Of a DNA stretch of 64,000 bases, positions 27,466 through 35,600 are shown in pieces. How positions within the stretch are numbered: the first letter of the stretch is position 1; every line of letters starts with the position of its first letter. Both the position numbers and the translations under genes were made by a program. The notes beneath the pieces are model-generated. The model made no database searches. It was given only the letters and a program-made list of their open reading frames with translations, and had not been told where the DNA came from. Source of the DNA: an uncultured Bacteroidales bacterium (GTDB lineage: Bacteria; Bacteroidota; Bacteroidia; Bacteroidales; Bacteroidaceae); NCBI GenBank assembly GCA_902770725.1, contig CACXUA010000007.1:24165-88164 (forward strand). The letters are read 5' to 3'.

Positions 27466-27473
27466 TAACTTTG
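27466..27473 (+). promoter_or_regulatory. Promoter of the AMP nucleosidase gene
   Basis: -7 element TAACTTTG, about 20 bases before the ATG at 27493. Confidence 0.65.
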
Positions 27474-27492
27474 CTGCAAAATTACATAAAAG

Positions 27493-28269
27493 ATGAAGAC
27501 AAAGCAAGAAATCGTAGAGAATTGGTTGCCAAGATACACGCAAATGCCACTCGAGAGCTTCGGAACATACATTCTGCTCACGAACTTCAACAACTATGTG
27601 GACATCTTCTGCGACAACTTCGGCATAGAAAAACCCGCCTACACCTCGAACATGCGATGTGCAACGGCTGACGGCATCACCATCATCAACTTCGGTATGG
27701 GTAGCCCGAACGCTGCCATCATCATGGACTTGCTGAGCGCCATCAAGCCGAAAGCCTGCCTGTTCCTGGGCAAATGCGGCGGCATCTCATCGAAGACACA
27801 ACGCGGCGACCTCGTCCTGCCCATTGCAGGCATCCGAGGAGAGGGTACCAGCAACGACTACTTCCCGCCCGAAGTGCCTGCTCTCCCCGCTTTTATGTTG
27901 CAACGTGCGGTCAGCTCAACAATCCGAGACCTTGGCTTCGATTACTGGACCGGCACAGTCTATACGACCAACCGACGCGTCTGGGAGCACGACGACAAGT
28001 TCAAGGAGTATCTCCGCACAACAAGGGCAATGGCTGTCGATATGGAGACGGCAACGCTTTTCACTTGTGGCTTCGCCAATCACATCCCGACTGGAGCACT
28101 CCTTCTGGTCAGCGATAACCCCATGACACCTGAGGGCGTGAAGACGAGCGAAAGCGACCGTCAGGTAACGGCAGGTTATGTGGTCGATCATGTAAACATA
28201 GGCATTCAGGCACTCGAAATGATCAAACAGGACAAGAAGACTGTCAAGCACCTGAAGTTCGACTACTAA
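27493..28269 (+). CDS. amn: AMP nucleosidase
   Basis: 258 residues, the short Bacteroidetes form (the E. coli enzyme is ~480). It is a purine-nucleoside-phosphorylase-like fold: TSNMRCATADGITIINFGMG, LFLGKCGGIS, GDLVLPIAGIRGEGTSNDYFP, and the substrate-binding MAVDMETATLF with VSDNPMTPEGVK. It cleaves AMP to adenine and ribose-5-phosphate, controlling AMP levels. A closely related nucleoside phosphorylase is the alternative, but the GEGTSNDYFPPEVPALP segment favours AMP nucleosidase. holA follows after 2 bases. Confidence 0.87.
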   Translation: MKTKQEIVENWLPRYTQMPLESFGTYILLTNFNNYVDIFCDNFGIEKPAYTSNMRCATADGITIINFGMGSPNAAIIMDLLSAIKPKACLFLGKCGGISSKTQRGDLVLPIAGIRGEGTSNDYFPPEVPALPAFMLQRAVSSTIRDLGFDYWTGTVYTTNRRVWEHDDKFKEYLRTTRAMAVDMETATLFTCGFANHIPTGALLLVSDNPMTPEGVKTSESDRQVTAGYVVDHVNIGIQALEMIKQDKKTVKHLKFDY

Positions 28270-28271
28270 AT

Positions 28272-29288
28272 ATGGCAGCGAAGGGCATTACATACGACGA
28301 TATCCTGCGCGACCTTAAGGCGCAGAAAGTGGCTCCCGTCTATTATCTGATGGGCGAGGAGGACTATTATATCGATAAGCTGAGCGATGCCATCGTGGAT
28401 GCCGTGCTGACGGAGGACGAGAAGGATTTCAACCTCGACATCGTCTATGGCGCAGAAGTCGATATAGACAAGGTGATTGAACTGGCTCATGCCTATCCCA
28501 TGATGGCCGAAAAGCGTGTCGTCCTCGTGCGAGAAGCGCAAGCAATGCGCTCCATCGATGGCCTCGAGGCATATCTCGAGCACCTCACTCCCACGACGGT
28601 TCTCGTCTTTTGCCACAAACACGGCAAACTCGACGCACGAAAGGCAGCTGCCAAAGCTATTCAGCAAGTGGGCGTCGTCTTCGAGAGCAAACGTCTTTTC
28701 GACAACCAGCTCGCACCCTTCATCTCGCAATATCTTCATAAACATAATGTCGATATCGAGCCCCAAGCCGTTCAGATGCTTGCGGGGCACGTAGGCTCTG
28801 ACCTGAGCCGACTCACCACGGAAATGGACAAACTGCTCCTCGCTCTGAATGGAAATAGGGTAGTGGGGGCCTCGCTCGTCGAGGAACTGACTGGCATGAG
28901 CAAGGACTTTAATGACTTCGAACTGCAGTCCGCCCTCGCGCAACGTAACATCTTCCGTGCAAACCAAATCGTAAAATACTATCAAGGCAACCCTCGCAGT
29001 TTCTTCATCACCAGAACCCTTACCAATTTATTTACATTTTTTTCTGACGTTATGCTGGCATATTATGCTCCAGACAAAAGTGATGCCGGTATAGCTGCCT
29101 GGTTAGGGAAGACAGAATGGAAGGTCAGAATGGACATCGGGCCAGCCCGAAGAAGCTACTCCGGCGTGAAGGTAATGCAAATTTTGGGCGAAATTCGCAA
29201 AACTGACGCCAAAAGTAAGGGGGTAGGGGGCGTAAGAACACCCCAAGAAGAGCTTCTTCAGGACCTAATCTTCTTTATTTTACATTAA
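28272..29288 (+). CDS. holA: DNA polymerase III delta subunit
   Basis: 338 residues, usual length for HolA. Motifs: VYYLMGEEDYYIDKLSDAI at the N-terminus, FNLDIVYGAEVD, MMAEKRVVLVREAQ, and the C-terminal clamp-loader collar region (FELQSALAQRNIFRANQIV, RSFFITRTLTNLF). The subunit opens the sliding clamp during loading. The gene is 2 bases after amn, so the two are co-transcribed. The last ~30 codons include a Gly-rich stretch (KGVGGVRT) that is slightly unusual. Confidence 0.9.
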   Translation: MAAKGITYDDILRDLKAQKVAPVYYLMGEEDYYIDKLSDAIVDAVLTEDEKDFNLDIVYGAEVDIDKVIELAHAYPMMAEKRVVLVREAQAMRSIDGLEAYLEHLTPTTVLVFCHKHGKLDARKAAAKAIQQVGVVFESKRLFDNQLAPFISQYLHKHNVDIEPQAVQMLAGHVGSDLSRLTTEMDKLLLALNGNRVVGASLVEELTGMSKDFNDFELQSALAQRNIFRANQIVKYYQGNPRSFFITRTLTNLFTFFSDVMLAYYAPDKSDAGIAAWLGKTEWKVRMDIGPARRSYSGVKVMQILGEIRKTDAKSKGVGGVRTPQEELLQDLIFFILH

Positions 29289-30049
29289 TTTTCACCAAAA
29301 CTGTCTTGACTCGCGAAGCCAGTTTTCTGCCCTTATCCCCTGAAATAAAACATCTTAGATAGGATTCTACCCTTCTGAGAATCGCACGAAAATCCTCAAC
29401 CTTTCCCTCGGTCCGAAAGAACGCGAAAAACGTCGATTTTTGCGATTTAGGCTGTTTTTCCGCGTTTTTAGCCTGTTTGGATTTAGAAACATAAACAGGT
29501 GCATTTCCATACAAAACCAAACAAAACGACCAATTCAATTTACAAAACTCCCTAATGCCATATTCATCTGTTTTGTTTCCAAAACTGCAATATCAAAACC
29601 AAAACACAGGTCGCTGCATATTTCTGTGAAATCTTATGCACAACAAATTGGCATTCTTATTGCATTGAAAACCAGTAAATAATGCAATTTGGCTAAAATT
29701 AAATGGAGATATAATTGCACAAAACAGGGAGAAAATGCCACTTTGACCCTGAAGATGCCTAGAAACGTGTGCTTAATGCGTGCATTACGTCATAAAACCC
29801 AGAATGATACGCAATTTTGCAAAACAAACTTACTTTAAGCTGATTTTGTGGCAGATAGAGGGTTTTGTACAAGAAGAGTCATTCTTTTCTGCAAGTCAAT
29901 TTTGTTTTGTAGATGCAGTTTTGTGAATTGTGAAACTAAATGAATTTTTAAATTTTCAAAGTAAAAGTTTTGCAGATTAAACTTTATTTTGTACCTTTGC
30001 ACAGGTTTAGAAATGCAAACAGGCACGTAAAACGATACACTTATATATT
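29289..30049. other. 761-bp gene-free, AT-rich region before the XRE regulator
   Basis: No convincing gene is seen; short open frames here lack recognisable sequence or start context. The left half is rich in CAAAAC words (e.g. 29511-29605) and the right half in GTTTTG words (29820-29995), an inverted arrangement of the same word. The only assignable element is the promoter at 29969-29999. Confidence 0.6.
29969..29999 (+). promoter_or_regulatory. Promoter of the XRE regulator
   Basis: -7 element TACCTTTG at 29992-29999 and -33 TTTG at 29969-29972, spacer 19 bp. Confidence 0.75.
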
Positions 30050-30505
30050 ATGAAGGACAGGATTAGTGCTCTCATGAAACACATGGGAATGTCGCAAAAA
30101 GATTTTGCTAACGAGATATGTATTTCGCCAGGAACTCTTTCGAGTATTTTTAGTGGCAGGAACAAACCGACCCTTAACACCCTTAATAACATTCACGAAC
30201 GTTTTCCTGAAGTTAATATGGATTGGCTGATGAACGGAAAGGGCGAGATGTTTGGTTCTACAGCTCCTGTTTCTCCGCAATTCGAATCGAATAATGATGG
30301 CTCACAGATTGCGCCATCTTCTGGTTCTGGATTGCCTATTCAACCTGGGTTCATGGATCATCTTGCAACCTCTCAGCAGATGCCCCCTCAAACTTCCAAT
30401 TTGACGTTAGAAGGAAAAATATTTGACAAACCTTCTCGTAAAATAGCAGAAATAAGAGTCTTTTATGACGACGGAACATACGAGATATTCTCTCCTAAAC
30501 AATGA
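30050..30505 (+). CDS. XRE-family helix-turn-helix regulator
   Basis: 151 residues. Residues 1-62 are a classic XRE helix-turn-helix (MSQKDFANEICISPGTLSSI, then GRNKPTLNTLNNI and FPEVNMDWLMNGKGEM), of the type common in Bacteroidetes. A low-complexity linker rich in Ser, Gln and Pro follows, then a short beta-rich tail (IAEIRVFYDDGTYEIF). It has its own promoter and a strong terminator, so it is a single-gene unit. The long AT-rich region upstream could hold its operators. Targets are unknown. Confidence 0.87.
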   Translation: MKDRISALMKHMGMSQKDFANEICISPGTLSSIFSGRNKPTLNTLNNIHERFPEVNMDWLMNGKGEMFGSTAPVSPQFESNNDGSQIAPSSGSGLPIQPGFMDHLATSQQMPPQTSNLTLEGKIFDKPSRKIAEIRVFYDDGTYEIFSPKQ

Positions 30506-30511
30506 AAAATG

Positions 30512-30543
30512 TCGGAACATAGTTTTATGTTCCGATTTTTTTT
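30512..30543 (+). terminator. Rho-independent terminator of the XRE gene
   Basis: A perfect 10-bp stem TCGGAACATA / TATGTTCCGA with loop GTTT is followed by eight Ts. Confidence 0.95.
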
Positions 30544-30607
30544 AGCCATAACTTTGTCGCATAACTGTTACGCTTAGGCATAATACGATACATTTTTGCT
30601 TGTTTTG

Positions 30608-30639
30608 TTTGTTTATCTCTTGCTATTGTCGTAACTTTG
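30608..30639 (+). promoter_or_regulatory. Promoter of pyrK
   Basis: -7 element TAACTTTG at 30632-30639 and -33 TTTG at 30608-30611, spacer 20 bp. Confidence 0.72.
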
Positions 30640-30658
30640 CACCGCGTTATATATAATA

Positions 30659-31438
30659 ATGTATATGAGGAAGTACGTTTTGGACCTTCGAGTTACCTCT
30701 GCTGAGCAGCTGAGTGAACGATATCTCCTGCTTTCGGCGACCAATCCGGCAGGTCCTCTTCCGGAAATGAGTCCTGGACAGTTTGCCCAGCTCCGTATTG
30801 ACGACAGCAAGGAGACGTTCCTGCGCCGTCCAATTAGCTTGCATCATGTTGATTATGAGCATAATGAGGTCAGTTTCTTGATACAAAAAGCTGGAAAGGG
30901 AACTGCGTCGCTTTGGCTGAAACAGCCAGGTTCGACGTTGAACGTCATTTTGCCTCTTGGCAAAGGCTTCACGATGCCCACATCGACGGAACAGAAGTTC
31001 TTGCTCGTTGGAGGCGGTGTTGGCGTTGCTCCCCTCCTGTTCATGGGAGAAGCGATGCTGCGGATGGGCGTTCGACCCACGTTCCTGCTTGGTGCTCGCA
31101 GTAAGTCTGACCTGCTATTGCTCGACAAGTACCGTGCTTTGGGGACTGTTTATGTGACCACGGAAGACGGTTCGGAAGGCGAAAAAGGCTTCGTTACGCA
31201 GCACACTGTTTTGCGGCGAGAAAAGTTCGATAACATTGCTGTGTGCGGCCCTAAGCCAATGATGTTGGCAATGGCTTCCTATGCAAAACATGCAGGAATC
31301 TTGTGTGAGGTGAGTCTCGAAAACGTGATGGCTTGCGGCTTGGGCGCTTGCCTTTGCTGCGTCGAAAACACGAAAGACGGAAATGTATGTGTCTGCAAGG
31401 AAGGACCTGTGTTCGATGTTGAGAAACTGAATTGGTGA
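30659..31438 (+). CDS. pyrK: Dihydroorotate dehydrogenase B, electron-transfer subunit
   Basis: 259 residues (an ATG two codons later, MRKYVL, is an alternative start). FAD-binding motif RRPISLHH, the NAD-binding GGGVGVAPLLFMGEAM and CGPKPMM, and the C-terminal [2Fe-2S] cysteines in MACGLGACLCCVEN with CVCKEG. PyrK passes electrons from the class 1B dihydroorotate dehydrogenase PyrD to NAD+. pyrD lies downstream, but unusually a 22-bp repeat array of five or six units separates the two. Confidence 0.94.
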   Translation: MYMRKYVLDLRVTSAEQLSERYLLLSATNPAGPLPEMSPGQFAQLRIDDSKETFLRRPISLHHVDYEHNEVSFLIQKAGKGTASLWLKQPGSTLNVILPLGKGFTMPTSTEQKFLLVGGGVGVAPLLFMGEAMLRMGVRPTFLLGARSKSDLLLLDKYRALGTVYVTTEDGSEGEKGFVTQHTVLRREKFDNIAVCGPKPMMLAMASYAKHAGILCEVSLENVMACGLGACLCCVENTKDGNVCVCKEGPVFDVEKLNW

Positions 31439-31449
31439 AGTCTCAAAAC

Positions 31450-31581
31450 GTGGCGTAGTTAAATTGCAAAGTTAACGTGTTAAGTTGGCAAAGTTAACGT
31501 GTTAAAATGATAAAGTTTACGTGTTAAGTTTGGCAACGACACTAGGGTGGTTGACAAAGATACTGTAAAGGAAAGACAAAG
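31450..31581. repeat. 22-bp-period palindromic array 6 between pyrK and pyrD
   Basis: Units begin at 31450, 31472, 31494, 31516 and 31538; the last contains CACTAGGGTGGTT, like the last unit of array 1. Cores include TTAACGTGTTAA twice. A further 22-base segment (31560-31581) ending CAAAG keeps the register and stops exactly at the pyrD ATG. No promoter was seen within it, so it is probably an intercistronic spacer. Confidence 0.88.
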
Positions 31582-32490
31582 ATGGCAGATATGCGAGTGA
31601 AAATAGCAGGCTTGGAGCTGACGAATCCGGTGCTTACGGCGAGCGGAACTTTTGGCTATGGCATAGAGTATCAAGACTTTATCGACCTGAGTCAGCTGGG
31701 AGGTGTCATCGTCAAGGGCACTACCCTCGAGCCTCGAGAAGGCAATCCTTATCCCAGAATGGCCGAGACGGCACAAGGAATGCTGAATTGTGTTGGCCTT
31801 CAGAATAAGGGAGTGGATTATTTCTGCCAGCATATCTACCCTCAGATAAAGGACATCAAGACCAACATGATTGTGAATGTGTCTGGTAACAGTCCTGAGG
31901 ATTATGCCGAATGTGCTGCCCGTATCAATGAACTCGATTGCATTCCAGCAATAGAGCTTAACATCTCCTGCCCGAACGTCAAACATGGCGGAATGGCTTT
32001 CGGCACAACGACCGAAGAAGCGTCGAGTGTCGTAAAGGCTGTTAGGGAGGCCTACAAGAAGACGCTCATCGTGAAGCTCTCGCCAAATGTTACAAGCATT
32101 ACGGACATTGCTCTTGCCGTACAAGATGCTGGAGCTGATGCAGTTAGCCTCATAAACACTTTGATGGGAATGGCCATCGACATAGAAAAGCGTAAACGCA
32201 TCTTGAGTATCGGAACGGGAGGGTTAAGTGGCCCATGCATCAAGCCAGTTGCTTTGCGAATGGTTTACCAGGTGGCTCATGCGGTTCAAGTGCCTGTTAT
32301 CGGTCTTGGAGGCATTAGCTGTGCGAAGGATGCAATAGAGTTCCTGTTGGCGGGGGCTTCTGCGATAGAGATTGGAACAGCCAATTTCCTTGATCCGACC
32401 ATTAGTGTCAAGGTTGCTCAGGGCATTGACGAGTACCTTGAGAAACATGGTTTCAAGAGCGTTAAAGAGATAATTGGAATCTGCGAATAA
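31582..32490 (+). CDS. pyrD: Dihydroorotate dehydrogenase, class 1B catalytic subunit
   Basis: 302 residues; start at 31582, with another ATG at 31591. FMN-binding TIM barrel with [28 protein letters not shown], the catalytic Cys in [13 protein letters not shown] (class 1 signature), KLSPNV, and [20 protein letters not shown]. It oxidises dihydroorotate to orotate in pyrimidine synthesis and pairs with PyrK. trmD follows after 12 bases. Confidence 0.95.
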   Translation: MADMRVKIAGLELTNPVLTASGTFGYGIEYQDFIDLSQLGGVIVKGTTLEPREGNPYPRMAETAQGMLNCVGLQNKGVDYFCQHIYPQIKDIKTNMIVNVSGNSPEDYAECAARINELDCIPAIELNISCPNVKHGGMAFGTTTEEASSVVKAVREAYKKTLIVKLSPNVTSITDIALAVQDAGADAVSLINTLMGMAIDIEKRKRILSIGTGGLSGPCIKPVALRMVYQVAHAVQVPVIGLGGISCAKDAIEFLLAGASAIEIGTANFLDPTISVKVAQGIDEYLEKHGFKSVKEIIGICE

Positions 32491-32502
32491 GTGACGTAAG
32501 TT

Positions 32503-33219
32503 ATGCGAATAGACATCATAACCGTATTACCCGAACTGATAGAGGGCTTCATGCAGGAGTCTATTGTCGGAAGGGCACAAAGGAAGGGTTTGGTGGAAAT
32601 ACATATCCACAATCTGCGCGACTATACATTGGACAAATGGAGGCGCGTGGACGACTATCCTTTTGGCGGTTTCGCCGGTATGGTGATGCAATGCGAACCT
32701 ATTGACCGATGCATCTCAGCCTTAACGGCCGAGCGTCATTACGACCAGATTATCTTCACGACCCCAGATGGGGAGCAGTTCGACCAACCGATGGCCAATA
32801 GTCTTTCGCTTTGCGAGAACATTATCATCCTTTGCGGACACTATAAAGGCATCGATTATCGCATTCGCGAACACCTTATAACTAAGGAGGTTAGCATTGG
32901 CGATTATGTCTTGACGGGAGGAGAACTTGCGGCAGCTGTAATGGCGGATGCAATCGTTCGCATCCTTCCAGGAGCAATTGGCGACGAACAAAGCGCTCTT
33001 TCCGATTCGTTCCAGGACAATCTCTTGGCGGCTCCGGTATATACAAGACCGGCTGAATACAAGGGTTGGAAGGTGCCCGAGGTCTTGCTTTCGGGTAACG
33101 AGCGCTTGATAAAGGAGTGGGAATTGCAGCAAAGCATCGAGCGGACACAAAGGCTTCGACCCGATTTGCTCAAGGGCGAGACCATTCCAAACATGAAGAA
33201 GAAAGGAAAAAACAAATAA
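32503..33219 (+). CDS. trmD: tRNA (guanine(37)-N1)-methyltransferase
   Basis: 238 residues, typical TrmD length. SPOUT-fold motifs are clear: the start [34 protein letters not shown], the knot sequences [11 protein letters not shown] and [14 protein letters not shown], and the C-terminal [18 protein letters not shown]. It methylates G37 of tRNAs to prevent frameshifting. Usually it sits in a ribosomal-protein operon (rplS); here it follows pyrD and precedes a zeta-toxin-like gene by 7 bases. Confidence 0.95.
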   Translation: MRIDIITVLPELIEGFMQESIVGRAQRKGLVEIHIHNLRDYTLDKWRRVDDYPFGGFAGMVMQCEPIDRCISALTAERHYDQIIFTTPDGEQFDQPMANSLSLCENIIILCGHYKGIDYRIREHLITKEVSIGDYVLTGGELAAAVMADAIVRILPGAIGDEQSALSDSFQDNLLAAPVYTRPAEYKGWKVPEVLLSGNERLIKEWELQQSIERTQRLRPDLLKGETIPNMKKKGKNK

Positions 33220-33226
33220 GAGAGAT

Positions 33227-33835
33227 ATGGAAAAGAAGAAAATGAACCTTTACATCATAGCCGGTTGCAATGGCGCGGGCAAGACAACAGCCTCGTTCAC
33301 GGTATTGCCGGAGATGTTGGGTTGCCGCGAATTCGTCAATGCCGACGAGATAGCAGCAGGTCTTTCGCCCTTCAATCCCGAAGGTGTGGCCATTCAAGCT
33401 GGCCGACTCATGATAGACCGCATCATCTATCTCCTGAAAGAAGGCGAGACCTTTGCCTTCGAGACGACTTTGGCGACGCGGTCGTACGTGAAGCTCATCA
33501 AGCAAGCACAGAAGCGTGGCTACTTTGTGACGCTGCTTTTCTTCCTGTTGAGCACGCCCGAACAGGCCATTGCCCGAGTGGCAAAACGCGTTGCGATGGG
33601 CGGTCACAACATACCTACCGACGTTATTTTGCGTCGTTACGAAGCGGGTTTGGCAAACCTGTTCCAGCTCTACATGCCGGTTGTGGACAGCTGGTCGCTC
33701 TATGATAATAGCGACTGCCCTGCTGTTCATCTTGCATCCGGGCTGGGTGGAGACAAGGTAATGGTATATGAAGAAGAGGCTTTTGCTAAGCTTCAGGAAC
33801 AATACGGCAAGCCGGAGGAGGGCGAGAAGGCATGA
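33227..33835 (+). CDS. Zeta-toxin-like P-loop kinase
   Basis: 202 residues. Walker A motif IAGCNGAGKTT at the N-terminus, then EFVNADEIAAGLSPFNPE and AFETTLATRSYVKLI, typical of the zeta-toxin/UDP-GlcNAc-kinase-like family found in many Bacteroidetes and cyanobacteria, and a C-terminal region with RVAKRVAMGGHNIPTDVILRRYE. Zeta toxins phosphorylate UDP-N-acetylglucosamine; chromosomal relatives may have other substrates. The stop overlaps the start of a 69-residue gene (ATGA), which looks like its partner. It is embedded in a housekeeping operon, which is odd for a toxin. Confidence 0.85.
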   Translation: MEKKKMNLYIIAGCNGAGKTTASFTVLPEMLGCREFVNADEIAAGLSPFNPEGVAIQAGRLMIDRIIYLLKEGETFAFETTLATRSYVKLIKQAQKRGYFVTLLFFLLSTPEQAIARVAKRVAMGGHNIPTDVILRRYEAGLANLFQLYMPVVDSWSLYDNSDCPAVHLASGLGGDKVMVYEEEAFAKLQEQYGKPEEGEKA

Positions 33836-34041
33836 AAGAGAAAGAGATACTCGAGATGCAACGCCTCATAGACGAGGGCGTTCGTCGTGCTCAGATCCGC
33901 CTTTTGCAACGAGCACATGCTGCGAACCAGAGCCTTGTGGTGTGCCGAAACGGTAAGATTCTTGAAATGGTTCCCGAGGTGGAACAAGCTTTCCAAGATA
34001 GTAATACGGGAGACCCTCTGGCACGTCGCAAGCAAAGATAA
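33832..34041 (+). CDS. Small partner protein of the zeta-toxin-like kinase
   Basis: 69 residues. The start MKEKEILEMQRLIDEGVRRAQIRL suggests an amphipathic helix, followed by a short strand (SLVVCRNGKILEMVP). It overlaps the kinase gene by 4 bases. Short proteins with this opening typically follow zeta-like kinases in Bacteroidetes. An antitoxin role is plausible from the arrangement but not shown. Confidence 0.7.
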   Translation: MKEKEILEMQRLIDEGVRRAQIRLLQRAHAANQSLVVCRNGKILEMVPEVEQAFQDSNTGDPLARRKQR

Positions 34042-34054
34042 GTCTTCATGCAGA

Positions 34055-34078
34055 GCCCCTGCCTTCCCTAGGCGGGGC
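34055..34078 (+). other. GC-rich hairpin before the LOG-family gene
   Basis: GCCCC-T-GCC pairs with GGC-GGGGC with one bulged T and a 7-base loop. There is no T-run after it, so it is not a standard terminator. It ends 11 bases before the ATG at 34090 and could affect translation. Confidence 0.5.
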
Positions 34079-34089
34079 GCATTTGAAGT

Positions 34090-34626
34090 ATGAACAGGAA
34101 TATAGGAATCTTTTGTGCGTCGTCGAACAGGATGGAACCGGTGTTCTACGACGAGGCAAAACGCCTTGGCGAGTGGATTGGACGCCAGGGAAGGACGCTT
34201 GTTTATGGCGGGGCGAACTGCGGATTGATGGAGACTTTAGCCCGTTCGGTGCATGAAACTGGTGGTCGGGTGCTTAGAGTCGTTCCGCAGATTCTGGTCG
34301 ATAACAATCGGGTGAGCAGTTTCATCGATGAAATTGTCTTGACGCCCGACCTGAACGAGCGCAAACAGGGCATTATCGACCGCTCGGATATCATCATTGC
34401 GATGCCCGGAAGTGTGGGAACCCTCGACGAAGTCTTTACCGTTCTGGCAGCCAATACGATAGGGATACATGGCAAACGTGTGCTCTTTTGGAACATCGAG
34501 GGTTTTTGGGACGAACTGTTCCAGATGTTCCATGCCTTGGAGCGGCGGAATGTTGTGAACAAGCCATTGAGCGATTATGTGCTTGTGGCTGATACGTTCG
34601 ACGAGGTGATTCGTCAGATTGAATAG
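34090..34626 (+). CDS. LOG-family (TIGR00730) protein
   Basis: 178 residues. Rossmann-like lysine-decarboxylase-like fold: GIFCASSNRMEPVFYDEA, LVYGGANCGLM, and MPGSVGTLDEVF. The last corresponds to the PGGxGTxxE active-site motif, with Ser in place of the second Gly. Family members hydrolyse nucleoside 5'-monophosphates such as cytokinin ribotides or AMP to free base and ribose-5-phosphate. The gene ends the pyrK-pyrD-trmD run and converges on an outer-membrane protein gene. The substrate is unknown. Confidence 0.87.
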   Translation: MNRNIGIFCASSNRMEPVFYDEAKRLGEWIGRQGRTLVYGGANCGLMETLARSVHETGGRVLRVVPQILVDNNRVSSFIDEIVLTPDLNERKQGIIDRSDIIIAMPGSVGTLDEVFTVLAANTIGIHGKRVLFWNIEGFWDELFQMFHALERRNVVNKPLSDYVLVADTFDEVIRQIE

Positions 34627-34636
34627 TGTAGGAGTC

Positions 34637-35287
34637 TTAGAAACAAACGCCAAAGTGTACGCCACTTTCACGTACGCCAGGGTATTTGCTTGAGTCGCGG
34701 AAGTCCCTTGAATAGCTGATTCCGAGGAAGTAGCGGTTCAGGTGGAAACGCAATCCTGCTTGCCAGGCTACTTGGAAGTGGTGCCAGTCGCTTGCTCCGC
34801 CAATGAGGTTTGTGCTTTCAGCTCCGGAATGTTCTCGAGCCATTGCGATAGCTCGCAGAGCGACGCCGGCAAAAGGTGCGATGGCAAAGTCTTTCTTATC
34901 CCAGGGATACCATTTGTAGGTTACGTTTACGGGGATTCGGAAGGTCAGGACGCGTCCGTTCATCGTGCTTGTTTCCCACGAGAATTTCATGTTTGCGCCC
35001 ACTTCCACGAAGTAGGGCATATCCTCCACGACTTCGATGAAGCGGCTATAGCCAATTGCTAACTCGTTGAATTTCACGCGCTCCACGTCTTCGCCCACGT
35101 GATATCTCGAGGGCGAGTACTGCAGATAGAAAGCGTTTTTGTATTCCTTGTGTTGTGGTTTTGGAGCGACCTCTTCGTCGTCGAGTGTCCATTCTTCCAC
35201 TTCGTAGGTATCATCAAACTGGGCTTGGGCGTTCAGTCCGAAGCACAGCACGGCAAACAGAGCCATTTTAATTCGGGTGGTAAACAT
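34637..35287 (-). CDS. Outer-membrane beta-barrel protein, unnamed
   Basis: 216 residues with a signal peptide (MFTTRIKMALFAVLCFGLNAQAQ). An acidic N-terminal stretch (EVEEWTLDDEEV) is followed by about eight amphipathic strands and an aromatic C-terminus (HFGVCF), as expected of a small outer-membrane barrel. There is no closer family that I recognise. The gap to the 54-residue gene upstream on the same strand is 37 bases, so the two may be co-transcribed. Confidence 0.75.
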   Translation of the reverse strand: MFTTRIKMALFAVLCFGLNAQAQFDDTYEVEEWTLDDEEVAPKPQHKEYKNAFYLQYSPSRYHVGEDVERVKFNELAIGYSRFIEVVEDMPYFVEVGANMKFSWETSTMNGRVLTFRIPVNVTYKWYPWDKKDFAIAPFAGVALRAIAMAREHSGAESTNLIGGASDWHHFQVAWQAGLRFHLNRYFLGISYSRDFRDSSKYPGVRESGVHFGVCF

Positions 35288-35324
35288 GGCTTCTTCTATT
35301 TAAAGTGAAAAAGGGTAGAGGTGC

Positions 35325-35489
35325 CTACGAGCGTTTTGTCAGCACGATGTGGGTCACGATACCGATAATGATGATGAGCAGTGCTCCGATATTGTAGAAG
35401 TTATAGTCCACTAAATCAGCGAAATAGCTAATGATGAGCAGCAATGCGCCCAGCACAATCAGGATGATACCCAAGTTCTGTTTCTTCAT
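35325..35489 (-). CDS. 54-residue membrane protein
   Basis: A short gene: MKKQNLGIILIVLGALLLII, then a loop SYFADLVDYNFYNIGA, then a second hydrophobic segment LLIIIIGIVTHIVL ending TKRS. Two membrane helices joined by a ~15-residue acidic/aromatic loop. A promoter (TATCTTTG on the minus strand at 35529-35522) lies ~33 bases upstream. Similar two-helix miniproteins occur in many Bacteroidales and have no known role. Confidence 0.8.
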   Translation of the reverse strand: MKKQNLGIILIVLGALLLIISYFADLVDYNFYNIGALLIIIIGIVTHIVLTKRS

Positions 35490-35521
35490 AATATGTGAGT
35501 TTTATGTGTTCTTTTGCACTG

Positions 35522-35529
35522 CAAAGATA
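35522..35529 (-). promoter_or_regulatory. Promoter of the 54-residue membrane protein gene
   Basis: Minus-strand -7 element TATCTTTG. Confidence 0.65.
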
Positions 35530-35600
35530 AGAAATATAATTAAAAGTTAGTGCAGAAGCGGAAAGAATTTTCTTTTATCAAGCGATTTTCACCTCTTATC

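Noticed and set aside
29440-29682. Possible 80-residue gene in the AT-rich region after holA
   Set aside because: Its translation is a mix of Lys, Phe and Ile with no family resemblance, it lacks a promoter, and it overlaps an opposing frame of equal quality.
33793-34035. 80-residue minus-strand frame opposite the zeta partner gene
   Set aside because: It is a shadow of two overlapping plus-strand genes that show coupled starts; it has no independent support.
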